A stretch of 64,000 nucleotides of DNA, taken from DAOUJH01 sp965248955 (lineage in GTDB: Bacteria > Chloroflexota > Dehalococcoidia > Lucifugimonadales > QGNO01). Below the pieces are notes generated by a model. That model was given only the letters and a program-made list of their open reading frames with translations. It was not told the DNA's origin and made no database searches. Both the position numbers and the translations under genes were made by a program. Shown here piece by piece: positions 1 through 8,240 of the stretch. Numbering within the stretch: position 1 is the stretch's first letter; the number at the start of each line of letters is the position of its first letter. The stretch spans positions 868,001 to 932,000 of the forward strand of contig OZ252212.1 in assembly GCA_965248955.1 (NCBI GenBank), given 5' to 3'.

Positions 1-612
1 TGGATCCGGACCCCTGAGCAGTGGTTCGAGGCCCTGCCCGGTTTCGACCCGGACCCCATGGTCAAGGCTGACCTCATTGAACAGGCCAAGGGCATAATGG
101 AGGAGCTGGGCTATGGTCCCAACAACCGCATTAGCGTCGACTACATAGGGACCTCTTCGTCAAGGGCTGAAATAGAAGTCGTTGCTCAGCAGCTAGAGGA
201 GATTTACATAGATGTCGAGGTCATCATACATGACTTTGCGACTCAGCAGGAACGGCTTCAAAGGGGCGCGTTCCATATGGAGAACGAGAGCAAAGGCGCC
301 AGCTTCCCCGATCCCGATGCCTTCAACGACATCATATTCCACGACTTTGAAGACGGCGGCTTCAACTATACCGGATGGTCCAACCCTGAATGGGATGCCC
401 TGCACGCCCAACAGGTACTGGCCGTCACTGAGGAAACCCGCGCTCCGTTCTTGCAGCAAATGGCGGATATCCTCTACGAAGATGCTGCATACATCGGTCT
501 GGTCCGCCCCGGCCTGCTCCAGGGACACAGGGCAAACTGGAACGGATGGGTCAAGCCGGAACACCATGCATCTAACTTCACGCTTGAAAACGTATGGTTG
601 ACAGACGCCTAA
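1..612 (+). CDS. Peptide/dipeptide ABC transporter substrate-binding protein, C-terminal part
   Basis: The reading frame is open from the first base and ends at TAA 610-612, so only the last 203 residues are present. They match the C-terminal lobe of family 5 solute-binding proteins (DppA/OppA type). The stretch DPDAFNDIIF, an NPEWDAL helix and a closing set of residues predicting an aromatic-rich lobe are typical. In this family the protein captures peptides or similar solutes outside the membrane and hands them to the permease pair. The two genes downstream are such permeases in the same orientation, so this is one operon. The N-terminus, signal peptide and ligand specificity are outside the window. 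Confidence 0.9.
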   Translation, partial: WIRTPEQWFEALPGFDPDPMVKADLIEQAKGIMEELGYGPNNRISVDYIGTSSSRAEIEVVAQQLEEIYIDVEVIIHDFATQQERLQRGAFHMENESKGASFPDPDAFNDIIFHDFEDGGFNYTGWSNPEWDALHAQQVLAVTEETRAPFLQQMADILYEDAAYIGLVRPGLLQGHRANWNGWVKPEHHASNFTLENVWLTDA

Positions 613-633
613 TCTAAAGAACCGTCGCTAGGC

Positions 634-663
634 AGTACGGGCGCTCTCACGGGCGCCCGTACT
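634..663 (+). terminator. Intra-operon stem-loop between binding protein and permeases
   Basis: An 11-bp perfect inverted repeat (634-644 with 653-663, 8-nt loop) follows the binding-protein stop. It has no strong T-run. Such hairpins between a binding-protein gene and its permeases commonly stabilise the upstream mRNA or partly terminate, giving more binding protein than permease. That role is inferred from position. Confidence 0.6.
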
Positions 664-684
664 CAATATAAAAACACTAAGATT

Positions 685-1644
685 ATGCGCAAATACATTG
701 CAAGAAGATTAGTGCTCTTTGTCCCCACTTTGCTTGGAGTATCTATTGCCATCTTCACCCTTCTCCGTGTCATCCCGGGAGACGTAGCTGCTTTGATGTT
801 AGGCGGGGCAGAGGGCGAAGGGACTTACACGCGCGAAGATTTGGAACGCCTGCGCGAGCAGCTAGGCCTCAACGATCCCATATACGTGCAGTACGGCACT
901 TGGATCTGGCAGCTGGTCAGATTTGACCTGGGAGATTCCATTGCGCTTGGCCGGCCCATTGCGGGAGAGTTGCGGCGGCAGTTCCCCATCACGATACAGC
1001 TTGCGGCATTTACGGCGGTGGTAGTTTCACTAATCGCAATACCTGTCGGCGTCCTGGCCGCGGTAAAGCAGGACACTTGGATTGACTACATTCTAAGGAG
1101 CATAGCTGTCGTGGGCATGGCTGCGCCCAGCTTCTTTGTTGGTATGTTGATAATCCTTGGCCTATCGCTCTACTTCAGGTGGATCCCTCCCATTGCCTTT
1201 GTCAACCTCTGGGATAATCCTACTGTCGCCTTCCAGCAACTGGTCTTCCCCGCAGTGGCGCTTGGCTTTGCCAGCCAGGGTCTATTGCTGCGTATGACCC
1301 GCACCCAGCTCCTTGAGGTCCTGCGAGAAGACTTCGTCCGTACCGCCCGCGCCAAAGGACTAGCAGAGCGCGCCGTTATTATGCGACACGGCGTAAGAAA
1401 CGCACTGCTACCCGTGGTGACCATCGCAGGGGTGCAGATAGGCTTTCTGTTCTCTGGGACAGTCGTGATAGAAACCGTTTTTAACGTACCGGGAATTGGA
1501 AGAGGGCTGATTCAGGCTATGTTCATCAGAGACCTGCCCATGATCCAAGCCTATATCATGTACTTTGCACTGGTAGCGCTAACGGCAAACTTCCTCGTGG
1601 ACTTGACCTATGCCTGGCTTGATCCAAGAATAAGATACGGATAG
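685..1644 (+). CDS. ABC transporter permease, DppB/OppB type
   Basis: This 319-residue integral membrane protein begins with the usual MRKYIARRL start and first membrane helix. It carries the cytoplasmic EAA loop at about residues 215-240 (EDFVRTARAKGL), where the ATPase docks. Length and layout fit the DppB family of BPD_transp_1 permeases. It forms the inner-membrane channel with the next gene, only 2 bp away. No ATPase gene follows on this strand, so ATPases must be encoded elsewhere or upstream. Substrate specificity cannot be read from the sequence. Confidence 0.93.
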   Translation: MRKYIARRLVLFVPTLLGVSIAIFTLLRVIPGDVAALMLGGAEGEGTYTREDLERLREQLGLNDPIYVQYGTWIWQLVRFDLGDSIALGRPIAGELRRQFPITIQLAAFTAVVVSLIAIPVGVLAAVKQDTWIDYILRSIAVVGMAAPSFFVGMLIILGLSLYFRWIPPIAFVNLWDNPTVAFQQLVFPAVALGFASQGLLLRMTRTQLLEVLREDFVRTARAKGLAERAVIMRHGVRNALLPVVTIAGVQIGFLFSGTVVIETVFNVPGIGRGLIQAMFIRDLPMIQAYIMYFALVALTANFLVDLTYAWLDPRIRYG

Positions 1645-1646
1645 AA

Positions 1647-2564
1647 ATGAGAGAACAGATGGATGACATCAGTAACGCGGCCCTGGCTCCGCCTCGTCTG
1701 AGCCAAAGCACGCTCGAAAAGCAGATCAGAGCTCTACAACGTTTCATCACCACTAAACGGCTCGGATCTTTCGGCCTCTTCATAGTGCTAGCTACCGCCA
1801 TCATGGCTATAGGAGCCCCCATATTCGCTACTACTGACCCCTGGGACGTAAGCCGCAGGGCAATCCTCCTCGCACCGGATGCTTCGCACTGGTTCGGTAC
1901 TGACAGGCTGGGCAGGGACCTCTTCAGCCGCGTAGTCTATGGCTCGCGAATATCCATTTACGTTGGCGTAGTATCAATGTTGTCCGCCGGCGCGCTAGGA
2001 TCGTTGATCGGCCTTACCAGCGCCTATTTTGGCGGCTACTTCGACCTGATAGTACAGCGGTTCATAGACGCTACCGCCGCTTTCCCCACGCTGCTTCTTG
2101 CCCTGGCACTGATGGCTGCCTTCGGCTCATCTTTGAACAATATCCTTCTTTCGCTGACCATAGTGTTTACGCCGAGGGTGGCGCGCGTCGTCCGTTCTGT
2201 ATCACTGAGCATCAAGGAAATGCCCTACGTGGAATCGGCCAGGGCAATAGGTGCTTCCGACTTGAGAATTATGTTCCGTCATCTGCTGCCCAACACATTC
2301 GCGTCTTTGATCGTGGTGGCTACGTCTCTCATAGGCAGCGCCGTGCTCATAGAAGCATCTCTCAGCTTCCTCGGAGTAGGGCTCCCCGCCGATGTTATCT
2401 CCTGGGGAGCCATGCTGGCAGGCGACATCCTCATTGACTTCGCCAGCGCGCCGTGGGTAGGAATCTTCCCCGCCTTGGCGCTAACCATTGCCGTATTCGG
2501 CGTAAACGTCTTTGGAGACGCACTGAGAGACGTGCTTGACCCCAGGCTGCGCGGCACCCAGTAA
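1647..2564 (+). CDS. ABC transporter permease, DppC/OppC type
   Basis: This is a 305-residue permease with the DppC layout: a charged cytoplasmic N-terminus of about 40 residues, a first helix at about 42-60, the HWFGTDRLGRDLFSR segment at 81-95, and an EAA loop at about 190-216 (YVESARAIGAS). It starts 2 bp after the DppB-type gene, so translation is probably coupled. It is the second half of the peptide-transporter channel. Confidence 0.93.
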   Translation: MREQMDDISNAALAPPRLSQSTLEKQIRALQRFITTKRLGSFGLFIVLATAIMAIGAPIFATTDPWDVSRRAILLAPDASHWFGTDRLGRDLFSRVVYGSRISIYVGVVSMLSAGALGSLIGLTSAYFGGYFDLIVQRFIDATAAFPTLLLALALMAAFGSSLNNILLSLTIVFTPRVARVVRSVSLSIKEMPYVESARAIGASDLRIMFRHLLPNTFASLIVVATSLIGSAVLIEASLSFLGVGLPADVISWGAMLAGDILIDFASAPWVGIFPALALTIAVFGVNVFGDALRDVLDPRLRGTQ

Positions 2565-2590
2565 CGCCGCAAACCAAGTAGACCCTGCTC

Positions 2591-3400
2591 ATGGGCCAGA
2601 GCATATTCCAAGTAGACGCCTTTACCGACAAGCCGTTTGCGGGAAACCCGGCGGCCGTTTGCATTCTGCAAAGACCAGCCACCGACGAGTGGATGCAGCA
2701 CGTGGCCAGGGAGATGAATCTATCCGAGACTGCCTTCCTCTACACTCACGGAGACGGCTTCAATTTGAGATGGTTCACTCCCACGGTTGAGGTAGACCTG
2801 TGCGGACACGCCACGCTGGCCAGCGCTCACGTCCTCTGGGAAACAGGCCGGCTGAACCACGACCAACCCGCATTGTTCGATACAAGAAGCGGTAGGCTGA
2901 TCGCAACCCGCCACGGAGACCGCATAGAGATGGCGTTCCCCGCTGAACCGGAGCGGCAGACGCCGGAGCCTCCCGACTTGACTCAGGCCCTTGGATATAA
3001 GCCGCTTTACACAGGCAGGAACAGGATGGACTACCTGGTAGAGGTCGAATCGGAAGAGGTGCTGCGCAGCATCAGGCCGGACTTCACGCGCCTGGCACAG
3101 ATAGATAGCCGCGGCTTCATAGTGACCAGCCGCTCGGATTCCAACGCCTACGACTTCGTATCCCGCTTCTTCGCTCCCAGGGTTGGAGTCAACGAAGACC
3201 CGGTAACAGGGTCGTCGCACTGCTGCCTCGGCCCGTTCTGGGCAAGCCGTCTGAACAAGGCGGAGATGACCGCTTACCAGGCATCGGCCAGGGGCGGTGT
3301 TGTCGGTGTTAGAATGGGTGACGACAAGGTGTACATCAGCGGACAGGCGGTCACCGTCTTCCAGGCTGAGCTTCGAGTCAACGTCCATGAACCGCGATAG
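2591..3400 (+). CDS. PhzF family isomerase-like protein
   Basis: The 269-residue protein has the two-lobed PhzF/diaminopimelate-epimerase fold signatures. The N-terminal DAFTDKPFAGNPAAVC motif is at residues 9-24, and SETAF holds the probable catalytic Glu46. A second-lobe NEDPVTGSSHC motif is also present. PhzF proteins isomerise small carboxylic metabolites; the substrate here is unknown and nothing nearby suggests phenazine synthesis. It follows the permease by 26 bp and may be co-transcribed. No clear ribosome binding site precedes the ATG. It is convergent with the next gene, with 7 bp between the stops. Confidence 0.9.
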   Translation: MGQSIFQVDAFTDKPFAGNPAAVCILQRPATDEWMQHVAREMNLSETAFLYTHGDGFNLRWFTPTVEVDLCGHATLASAHVLWETGRLNHDQPALFDTRSGRLIATRHGDRIEMAFPAEPERQTPEPPDLTQALGYKPLYTGRNRMDYLVEVESEEVLRSIRPDFTRLAQIDSRGFIVTSRSDSNAYDFVSRFFAPRVGVNEDPVTGSSHCCLGPFWASRLNKAEMTAYQASARGGVVGVRMGDDKVYISGQAVTVFQAELRVNVHEPR

Positions 3401-3407
3401 AGTGGGC

Positions 3408-4337
3408 CTATCGGTGGGTAAGCCCCGTGAGCTCCGCCAGGTGCTCCAGGTGCTCATCCAGGTCGAATACCGGGTTTAGCAGAATGTGGCGCGCCCCTGC
3501 CTCCGCAATCGCTTCAATGCGCTCCGCCACCAGACCGGCGCTGCCCCAGACCGCAACCCTATTGGCCAGGTCCGCGCTGCCATAGTACTGGCCAAACCAC
3601 TCTCTGAGCCTGCATTCAGCCCGCGACTCGTCATCGTCCAGAGCCAGGTACAGCCTCTTGGAAACGGTGAACTCGCCGGGGTCGCGTCCCGCCTCTTCAA
3701 GGTAACGCTTGACAAGGCCGGCATGCTCTTTGAACTCCTCGAAGGATGAGGAGCCCGCCCCCATCCAGGCATCGCCGTGCTTCACGGCCCGGCGCAGTGA
3801 GTTGGGATGGCGTGCGCCGAACCAGATGGGCACTCGCGGCCGCTGAAAAGGCTTTGGTTCCATGGAGACGTCGTTGAGTCTATAGAAGGTCCCCTCGTAG
3901 CCAGCAGCGCCGCCAGCCCACAGAGCCTTCATCACCTTTATTATCTCCAGGAACCTTCGCACCCTGGCCTCCTCGGCAATTCCGAATGCGGGATAGTTGC
4001 CCGTTGCGCCGCCCAATCCTACGCCAAGAACCAGCCTGCCCCCGCTCATCTGGTCCATGCTGCTTATCTGCTTGGCAAGCTGCACCGGGTTGTGAAGTGG
4101 AAGCACAAGCACGGAAACGCCAAGCTGTACCCGGCTGGTCAGCGCAGTTGCGTAGGCCAGCAAGCTCAACGGCTCCAGTACGGCTGTGGAGCCCAGCACC
4201 TGCTCCTGGGTCCACAAACCATGGTATCCCAGGCTCTCCGCCCTGGCGCAGTAACGACGTATCAAATCCACGTCCACCTTTCCATCGGGAAAGGCCTGCG
4301 GTAAAGCAATGCATATTTGCAGCGTTTCCAAGGACAT
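3408..4337 (-). CDS. Luciferase-like (LLM class) flavin-dependent oxidoreductase, probably F420-type
   Basis: This 309-residue protein is a bacterial-luciferase-like TIM barrel. The N-terminal strand with LPQAF, the LGYHGLWTQEQ segment, the MDQMSGGRLVLGVGLGG core motif and a WFGA region near the middle fit the LLM class, many of which use coenzyme F420 in Actinobacteria and Chloroflexota. The purine-rich GGGGGAGG abuts the ATG with no spacer, so the TTG two codons later is a possible alternative start. It heads a reverse cluster with a methyltransferase and an aldo/keto reductase. The substrate is unknown. Confidence 0.88.
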   Translation of the reverse strand: MSLETLQICIALPQAFPDGKVDVDLIRRYCARAESLGYHGLWTQEQVLGSTAVLEPLSLLAYATALTSRVQLGVSVLVLPLHNPVQLAKQISSMDQMSGGRLVLGVGLGGATGNYPAFGIAEEARVRRFLEIIKVMKALWAGGAAGYEGTFYRLNDVSMEPKPFQRPRVPIWFGARHPNSLRRAVKHGDAWMGAGSSSFEEFKEHAGLVKRYLEEAGRDPGEFTVSKRLYLALDDDESRAECRLREWFGQYYGSADLANRVAVWGSAGLVAERIEAIAEAGARHILLNPVFDLDEHLEHLAELTGLTHR

Positions 4338-4361
4338 CCTCCCCCATCCTTTAGTAGGGAA

Positions 4362-5195
4362 CTATTGGATCAAATTTGGAATGCGCATACGCGCTACCAG
4401 AACCGGCGGAATCAGGTGAAACCTATTCCAAGAGAGTGGCGACTCTCCACTCAGGTCAAGGGCGGCGGGAAAAGCCGGCTCTTCCATCCGGTCCAGAACA
4501 AAGCCATACTTGAAGCAGGTGTTGAACAAAAGACTCATCGGCCTGTGGAAATAGTGCTGTGGCTGAGGCTGGCCCGGTACGCCGACTCCCATGTGCACGT
4601 ACGGCTCCAGATAGCGGGTTACCCGCACTCCGAACTCGGTGACCAGTGTGCCGTCTCTATCATACCGCTCTGCCGTCTGATGGGCTGTGCCCGAGTTGAA
4701 CACGGGGTGCACCACCGAAAAAACGAACCTCCCGCCAGGCTTGAGCAGCCGTGGCAGAGTTGAGAGAAGCGGCTCTATCATCGCCATGTCCATGAGAGCC
4801 ATGATGCAGACCGCGGCGTCGAAGCGCCCTAGTCCCAGGGTCAGCAGAGCTTCCCGGTCCGACGCGTCCATCACCCTGTACTCGACTTTCCTCGGACCCT
4901 CCCCAGTGCGACGCCGCGCCCTGTTTATGAAACGCTCGGAGTGGTCGATAGCAACGACGTCTGCGCCGAGGCCGGCCATGCGCCGGGCGAATCTTCCCGC
5001 TCCACAGGCAACGTCTAGCACGGTCTCTCCCGGCTGCAAGTCCAGCATTCGTTCCGTCACCGGCTCTATGAGGACTGTCTGGAAGTCGTTGCCGTCGCCT
5101 ATTGCATCGTCCCACCACTCGGCGATGCTGTTCCATACCAGGACGATTTCGTCCTTGAACTCCGGGAAATCGGGAGAAGGGGCGTCCTCTACCAT
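4362..5195 (-). CDS. Class I SAM-dependent methyltransferase
   Basis: This 277-residue protein has a class I methyltransferase domain. Motif I is VLDVACGAGRF (59-69), the acidic end of strand 2 is VVAIDHSE (80-87), and a proline-rich region follows the FVFSVVHPVF strand. The fold resembles small-molecule methyltransferases of the Methyltransf_11/25 type. It lies between the LLM oxidoreductase and the aldo/keto reductase on the same strand, with short gaps. A GGGGGAG stretch precedes the ATG. The acceptor substrate cannot be predicted. Confidence 0.88.
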   Translation of the reverse strand: MVEDAPSPDFPEFKDEIVLVWNSIAEWWDDAIGDGNDFQTVLIEPVTERMLDLQPGETVLDVACGAGRFARRMAGLGADVVAIDHSERFINRARRRTGEGPRKVEYRVMDASDREALLTLGLGRFDAAVCIMALMDMAMIEPLLSTLPRLLKPGGRFVFSVVHPVFNSGTAHQTAERYDRDGTLVTEFGVRVTRYLEPYVHMGVGVPGQPQPQHYFHRPMSLLFNTCFKYGFVLDRMEEPAFPAALDLSGESPLSWNRFHLIPPVLVARMRIPNLIQ

Positions 5196-5210
5196 GACTG
5201 CTCCCCCGCT

Positions 5211-6002
5211 CTAGCTGAACGCCTGGCTCAGCAGATTCATATGCTCTTCCGACAAGCGCCATCCCGACGCGGCGCAGTTCTCTTCAACGTGCGCTTCCGA
5301 GTTGGCCTTGGGGATGGCCACAACTCCAGGCTGGGAGATGAGCCAGTTCAACGCCAGGTTGACCTGCGATCTTCCCGTTTCGGCGGCTACTCTGCTCAGT
5401 GCCCCGCGACGGTCTCTGCTGGTTATATTGCGCAAGCCCACTGCCAGGGGACTGTAGGCAACGACAGTGATGCCGTTCTGCTGGCAATAGGCCAGCAACT
5501 CCCTCTCCACCTCCCTCTTAACCAGGCTGTACTCCACCTGATTGGATACTATCTTCGCCTTGGAAAGAGCATCCTGCGCCGCTTTCACCTGGTCCACTGA
5601 AAAGTTGCTCACTCCTATGTAACGCACCTTCCCCGTCTTGACTAGCGATTCCATGGCTTCCATGGTCTCTTCTATGGGGATGCTCTGGTTGGGCCAGTGC
5701 AGCTGGTATAGGTCTATGTAGTCCACGCCCAATCGCGTCAAGCTTCCATCCGCCGCTTTCAAAATACCGTCGCGGCGGAAGTGCTCCGGCGATACCTTGG
5801 TAGCCAGCAGCACCCTATCTCGCACCCCCTTTATGGCGTGGCCTACCGCCTCCTCCGTGCCGTAGGATTCCGCCGTATCCACCAGATTGGCGCCCAGCTC
5901 AATGCCCCTGAGAAGAGGGCCGGGCCCCCCGGTGTAGGCCCAGGTGCCCAGGCCTATATCCGGTACCAGAGCTTTAGTGTTTCCCAGTTGCTTGTATTCC
6001 AT
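5211..6002 (-). CDS. Aldo/keto reductase
   Basis: At 263 residues this is a compact aldo/keto reductase. The catalytic tetrad is visible as Asp42 (VDTAESYG), Tyr47, Lys69 (LLATKV) and His102 (LYQLHWPN). The family reduces carbonyls with NADPH in the cytosol. It is the first gene of the reverse cluster, with AGGAAAG before the ATG, and 15 bp separate it from the methyltransferase. The final loop that shapes the substrate pocket is short compared with the roughly 320-residue members. Confidence 0.92.
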   Translation of the reverse strand: MEYKQLGNTKALVPDIGLGTWAYTGGPGPLLRGIELGANLVDTAESYGTEEAVGHAIKGVRDRVLLATKVSPEHFRRDGILKAADGSLTRLGVDYIDLYQLHWPNQSIPIEETMEAMESLVKTGKVRYIGVSNFSVDQVKAAQDALSKAKIVSNQVEYSLVKREVERELLAYCQQNGITVVAYSPLAVGLRNITSRDRRGALSRVAAETGRSQVNLALNWLISQPGVVAIPKANSEAHVEENCAASGWRLSEEHMNLLSQAFS

Positions 6003-6183
6003 AGCTTTCCTGAATCGTGGTGTGTTGGATGATCTGCCGCACAGCTAATCATAGCATCTTCTTCATGGCGCCGTGCCAGTCTTATTTGGCAAACTGATCC
6101 GGATTGGGGATTCGCAAAAGGGGGATTTGGATGCATACTTGCCATGTCCAGTTCTGCTGCAAAATCCCTGATAAGGAGCGAAC

Positions 6184-7308
6184 ATGATTGAGAAGATTAG
6201 AGTCGGTGTCCTGGGCGCCAGCGCAGCTTACGGTTGGGGCGGACGCGCCCATGCACCCGCAATCGAAGCCTTGCCTGAATACGAGCTGGTTGCGGTGGGC
6301 ACTTCCCATCCGGAGACCGCCGCCCGCGCCGCCGAGCAGCTTGGCGCAAGGCATCACCACCACGATTACCGTGAGCTTATAGCCAACCCGGAAGTGGACC
6401 TGGTCTGCGTCAGCGTTAAGGCGCCGCTGCACTATGAAATGACCATGGCGGCCCTGCGCGCCAGCAAACCGGTGTTCACCGAATGGCCCTTGGCCGCCAA
6501 CGTGCAGCAGGCAGAGGAAATGACGGCATTGGCTGTCGAAAAAGGCCTGCCCAACATCGTGGGACTCCAAGCCAGGGTATCGCCGGGGGTTATGCACCTG
6601 AAAGAGCTCATCGACGAGGGATACGTGGGCACCCCGCTCAGCTGCTCCATGACCATGTTCCTCACCAGCCGTGAGCGCGACAGTGTGAATGCCTGGGAAG
6701 GCGACCGCAAGCAGGGCGGTAACGTGCTGAGCATCCATAGCGGCCACTCCATAGACGCCCTCTGCTTCTGCCTTGGCGATTTTGTCGAGCTGTCCAGCTA
6801 CGTTCTGACCCGGGTCCCAACTTGGCACGTCAGCGATACGGGAGAGGATGTCTCCGTGGATGCGCCGGACAATATTCTGGTCAATGGCGTGTTGAAAAGC
6901 GGCTGCGTTGCCTCCGTGCACGTCGCTTCCGCGCCGGGTCCCGCTCCCGGCTGGCGCATGCAGGTCTACGGCACGCAAGGCAGCTTGATTGCCACCTCCA
7001 CGCTCATGCTCCAGTACGGAGACGTCGTTCTTCGCGGCGCACGCCGGCAGGAGGTCGGCGACTCATATAGATACGTGGGTGAAGCGGCTTTCAAAGAGAT
7101 CCCCGTACCCGACAGGCATAGCTTCGTCCCCGACTCCGTGCCCGGCGGGCCGCCGTTCAACATCGCTCAGCTCTACCGTCGCCTCTCCGACGGCATACTT
7201 CACGGCAGACCAGTGGAGCCTGACTTCGAACATGCCTTGAAGCATCACCGACTGCTTCACGCCATTGAGGTTGCCGCAGAGACGGGCACGTTGCAGAAAT
7301 TGGAGTGA
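6184..7308 (+). CDS. Gfo/Idh/MocA family protein, Gal80-like variant
   Basis: This 374-residue protein has an N-terminal Rossmann fold (VGVLGASAAYGWGGRAH, residues 7-23) and the alpha/beta C-terminal domain of the Gfo/Idh/MocA family, which oxidises sugars with NAD(P). The usual E-K-P motif, whose Lys is catalytic, reads E100-W101-P102 here, as in Gal80-like and some galactose-dehydrogenase-like members. It may therefore bind nucleotide and sugar without ordinary dehydrogenase activity. AAGGAG precedes the ATG. It is transcribed divergently from the aldo/keto reductase cluster across a 181-bp promoter region. Confidence 0.88.
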   Translation: MIEKIRVGVLGASAAYGWGGRAHAPAIEALPEYELVAVGTSHPETAARAAEQLGARHHHHDYRELIANPEVDLVCVSVKAPLHYEMTMAALRASKPVFTEWPLAANVQQAEEMTALAVEKGLPNIVGLQARVSPGVMHLKELIDEGYVGTPLSCSMTMFLTSRERDSVNAWEGDRKQGGNVLSIHSGHSIDALCFCLGDFVELSSYVLTRVPTWHVSDTGEDVSVDAPDNILVNGVLKSGCVASVHVASAPGPAPGWRMQVYGTQGSLIATSTLMLQYGDVVLRGARRQEVGDSYRYVGEAAFKEIPVPDRHSFVPDSVPGGPPFNIAQLYRRLSDGILHGRPVEPDFEHALKHHRLLHAIEVAAETGTLQKLE

Positions 7309-7326
7309 CGAAGGGAAGAGTTTGTG

Positions 7327-7358
7327 ATCTGCATGGTTATTGACATAACCATGCAGAT
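7327..7358. promoter_or_regulatory. Perfect 14-bp inverted repeat before the three-Cys-motif cassette
   Basis: The arms 7327-7340 and 7345-7358 are exact reverse complements separated by TGAC. There is no T-run on the plus side, so it is not a convincing intrinsic terminator for the upstream gene. It ends 32 bp before the start codon of the DUF5131 gene, where an operator or an mRNA hairpin would act. It could also simply be the 3' end structure of the upstream transcript. Confidence 0.6.
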
Positions 7359-7390
7359 ATTAGAACATATGTGCATTAGGAGGGACCAAC

Positions 7391-8236
7391 ATGCCTTCGG
7401 CTATTGAGTGGACAGACGAGACTTGGAACCCGGTGACCGGCTGCACTCGCGTATCCCCAGGCTGTGACAACTGCTATATGTTCGCACTCTACCCTCGTCT
7501 CAAAGCGATGGATGTACCAGGGTACGAGGCGGGTCCAGACCAGATCCAACTCATGCCGGAGCGCCTGCAGGCACCTTTATCGTGGAAGAGTCCCAGGCAC
7601 GTCTTCGTTAACAGCATGTCTGACGTGTTTCACCCTCGAGTCCCGTTCGAATTCGTGTACGAGATTTTCTCTGTTATGGAGGAGGCCTCTCGCGAGCGCG
7701 GTCACGTGTTTCAGGTTCTGACTAAGAGGCCAGGGCGAGCCGTTGCTTGGTGGAAAAAGTATGAGCAACGCTTCCCGGCGGGCTGGCCTCCTAACGTATG
7801 GATGGGCACGTCGGTAGAAAACCAGAAGTATGCGGCTAGGCTGACCGTGTTGTCCCGCCTCCCGGCGCCGATACGTTTCGTGTCGGCCGAGCCGTTGCTT
7901 GAAGCGGTCGACCTAACGCCTTGGCTGGACTCCGGCGCCCTTCAGTGGGTAATCGTTGGAGGTGAAAGTGGCCGAAACGCACGGCCCATGGACCCAGACT
8001 GGGTGAGAACAATACGTAATGACTGTGATCAGTTGGAAGTACCATTCTTCTTCAAGCAATGGGGCGGAAGGACACCCAAGGCTGGCGGACGTCTCTTAGA
8101 CGAGCGTATCCACAATGATGTTCCAACAACTTTGATGCGTCCAACTACCCTGACTAATGCAGAGTCAGAGGAACACAGTATCCTACAATCTCGATTCGAG
8201 ACTCAGACCACCCTCACCGCCAACATAGGAGTCTAA
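7391..8236 (+). CDS. Three-Cys-motif protein, DUF5131 (phage Gp37/Gp68) family
   Basis: The 281-residue product starts with the family hallmark TWNPVTGCTRVSPGCDNCY, placing Cys18, Cys25 and Cys28 in a C-x6-C-x2-C cluster that resembles an Fe-S or radical-SAM-like site. Later conserved blocks are VFVNSMSDVFHP, FQVLTKRP, WMGTSVENQ, RFVSAEPLLE and IVGGESG. AGGAGG precedes the ATG. The family occurs in phages and bacterial accessory regions, and its biochemical activity is not established to my knowledge. It is followed 4 bp later by its usual partner, TcmP. Confidence 0.9.
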   Translation: MPSAIEWTDETWNPVTGCTRVSPGCDNCYMFALYPRLKAMDVPGYEAGPDQIQLMPERLQAPLSWKSPRHVFVNSMSDVFHPRVPFEFVYEIFSVMEEASRERGHVFQVLTKRPGRAVAWWKKYEQRFPAGWPPNVWMGTSVENQKYAARLTVLSRLPAPIRFVSAEPLLEAVDLTPWLDSGALQWVIVGGESGRNARPMDPDWVRTIRNDCDQLEVPFFFKQWGGRTPKAGGRLLDERIHNDVPTTLMRPTTLTNAESEEHSILQSRFETQTTLTANIGV

Positions 8237-8240
8237 AGAC

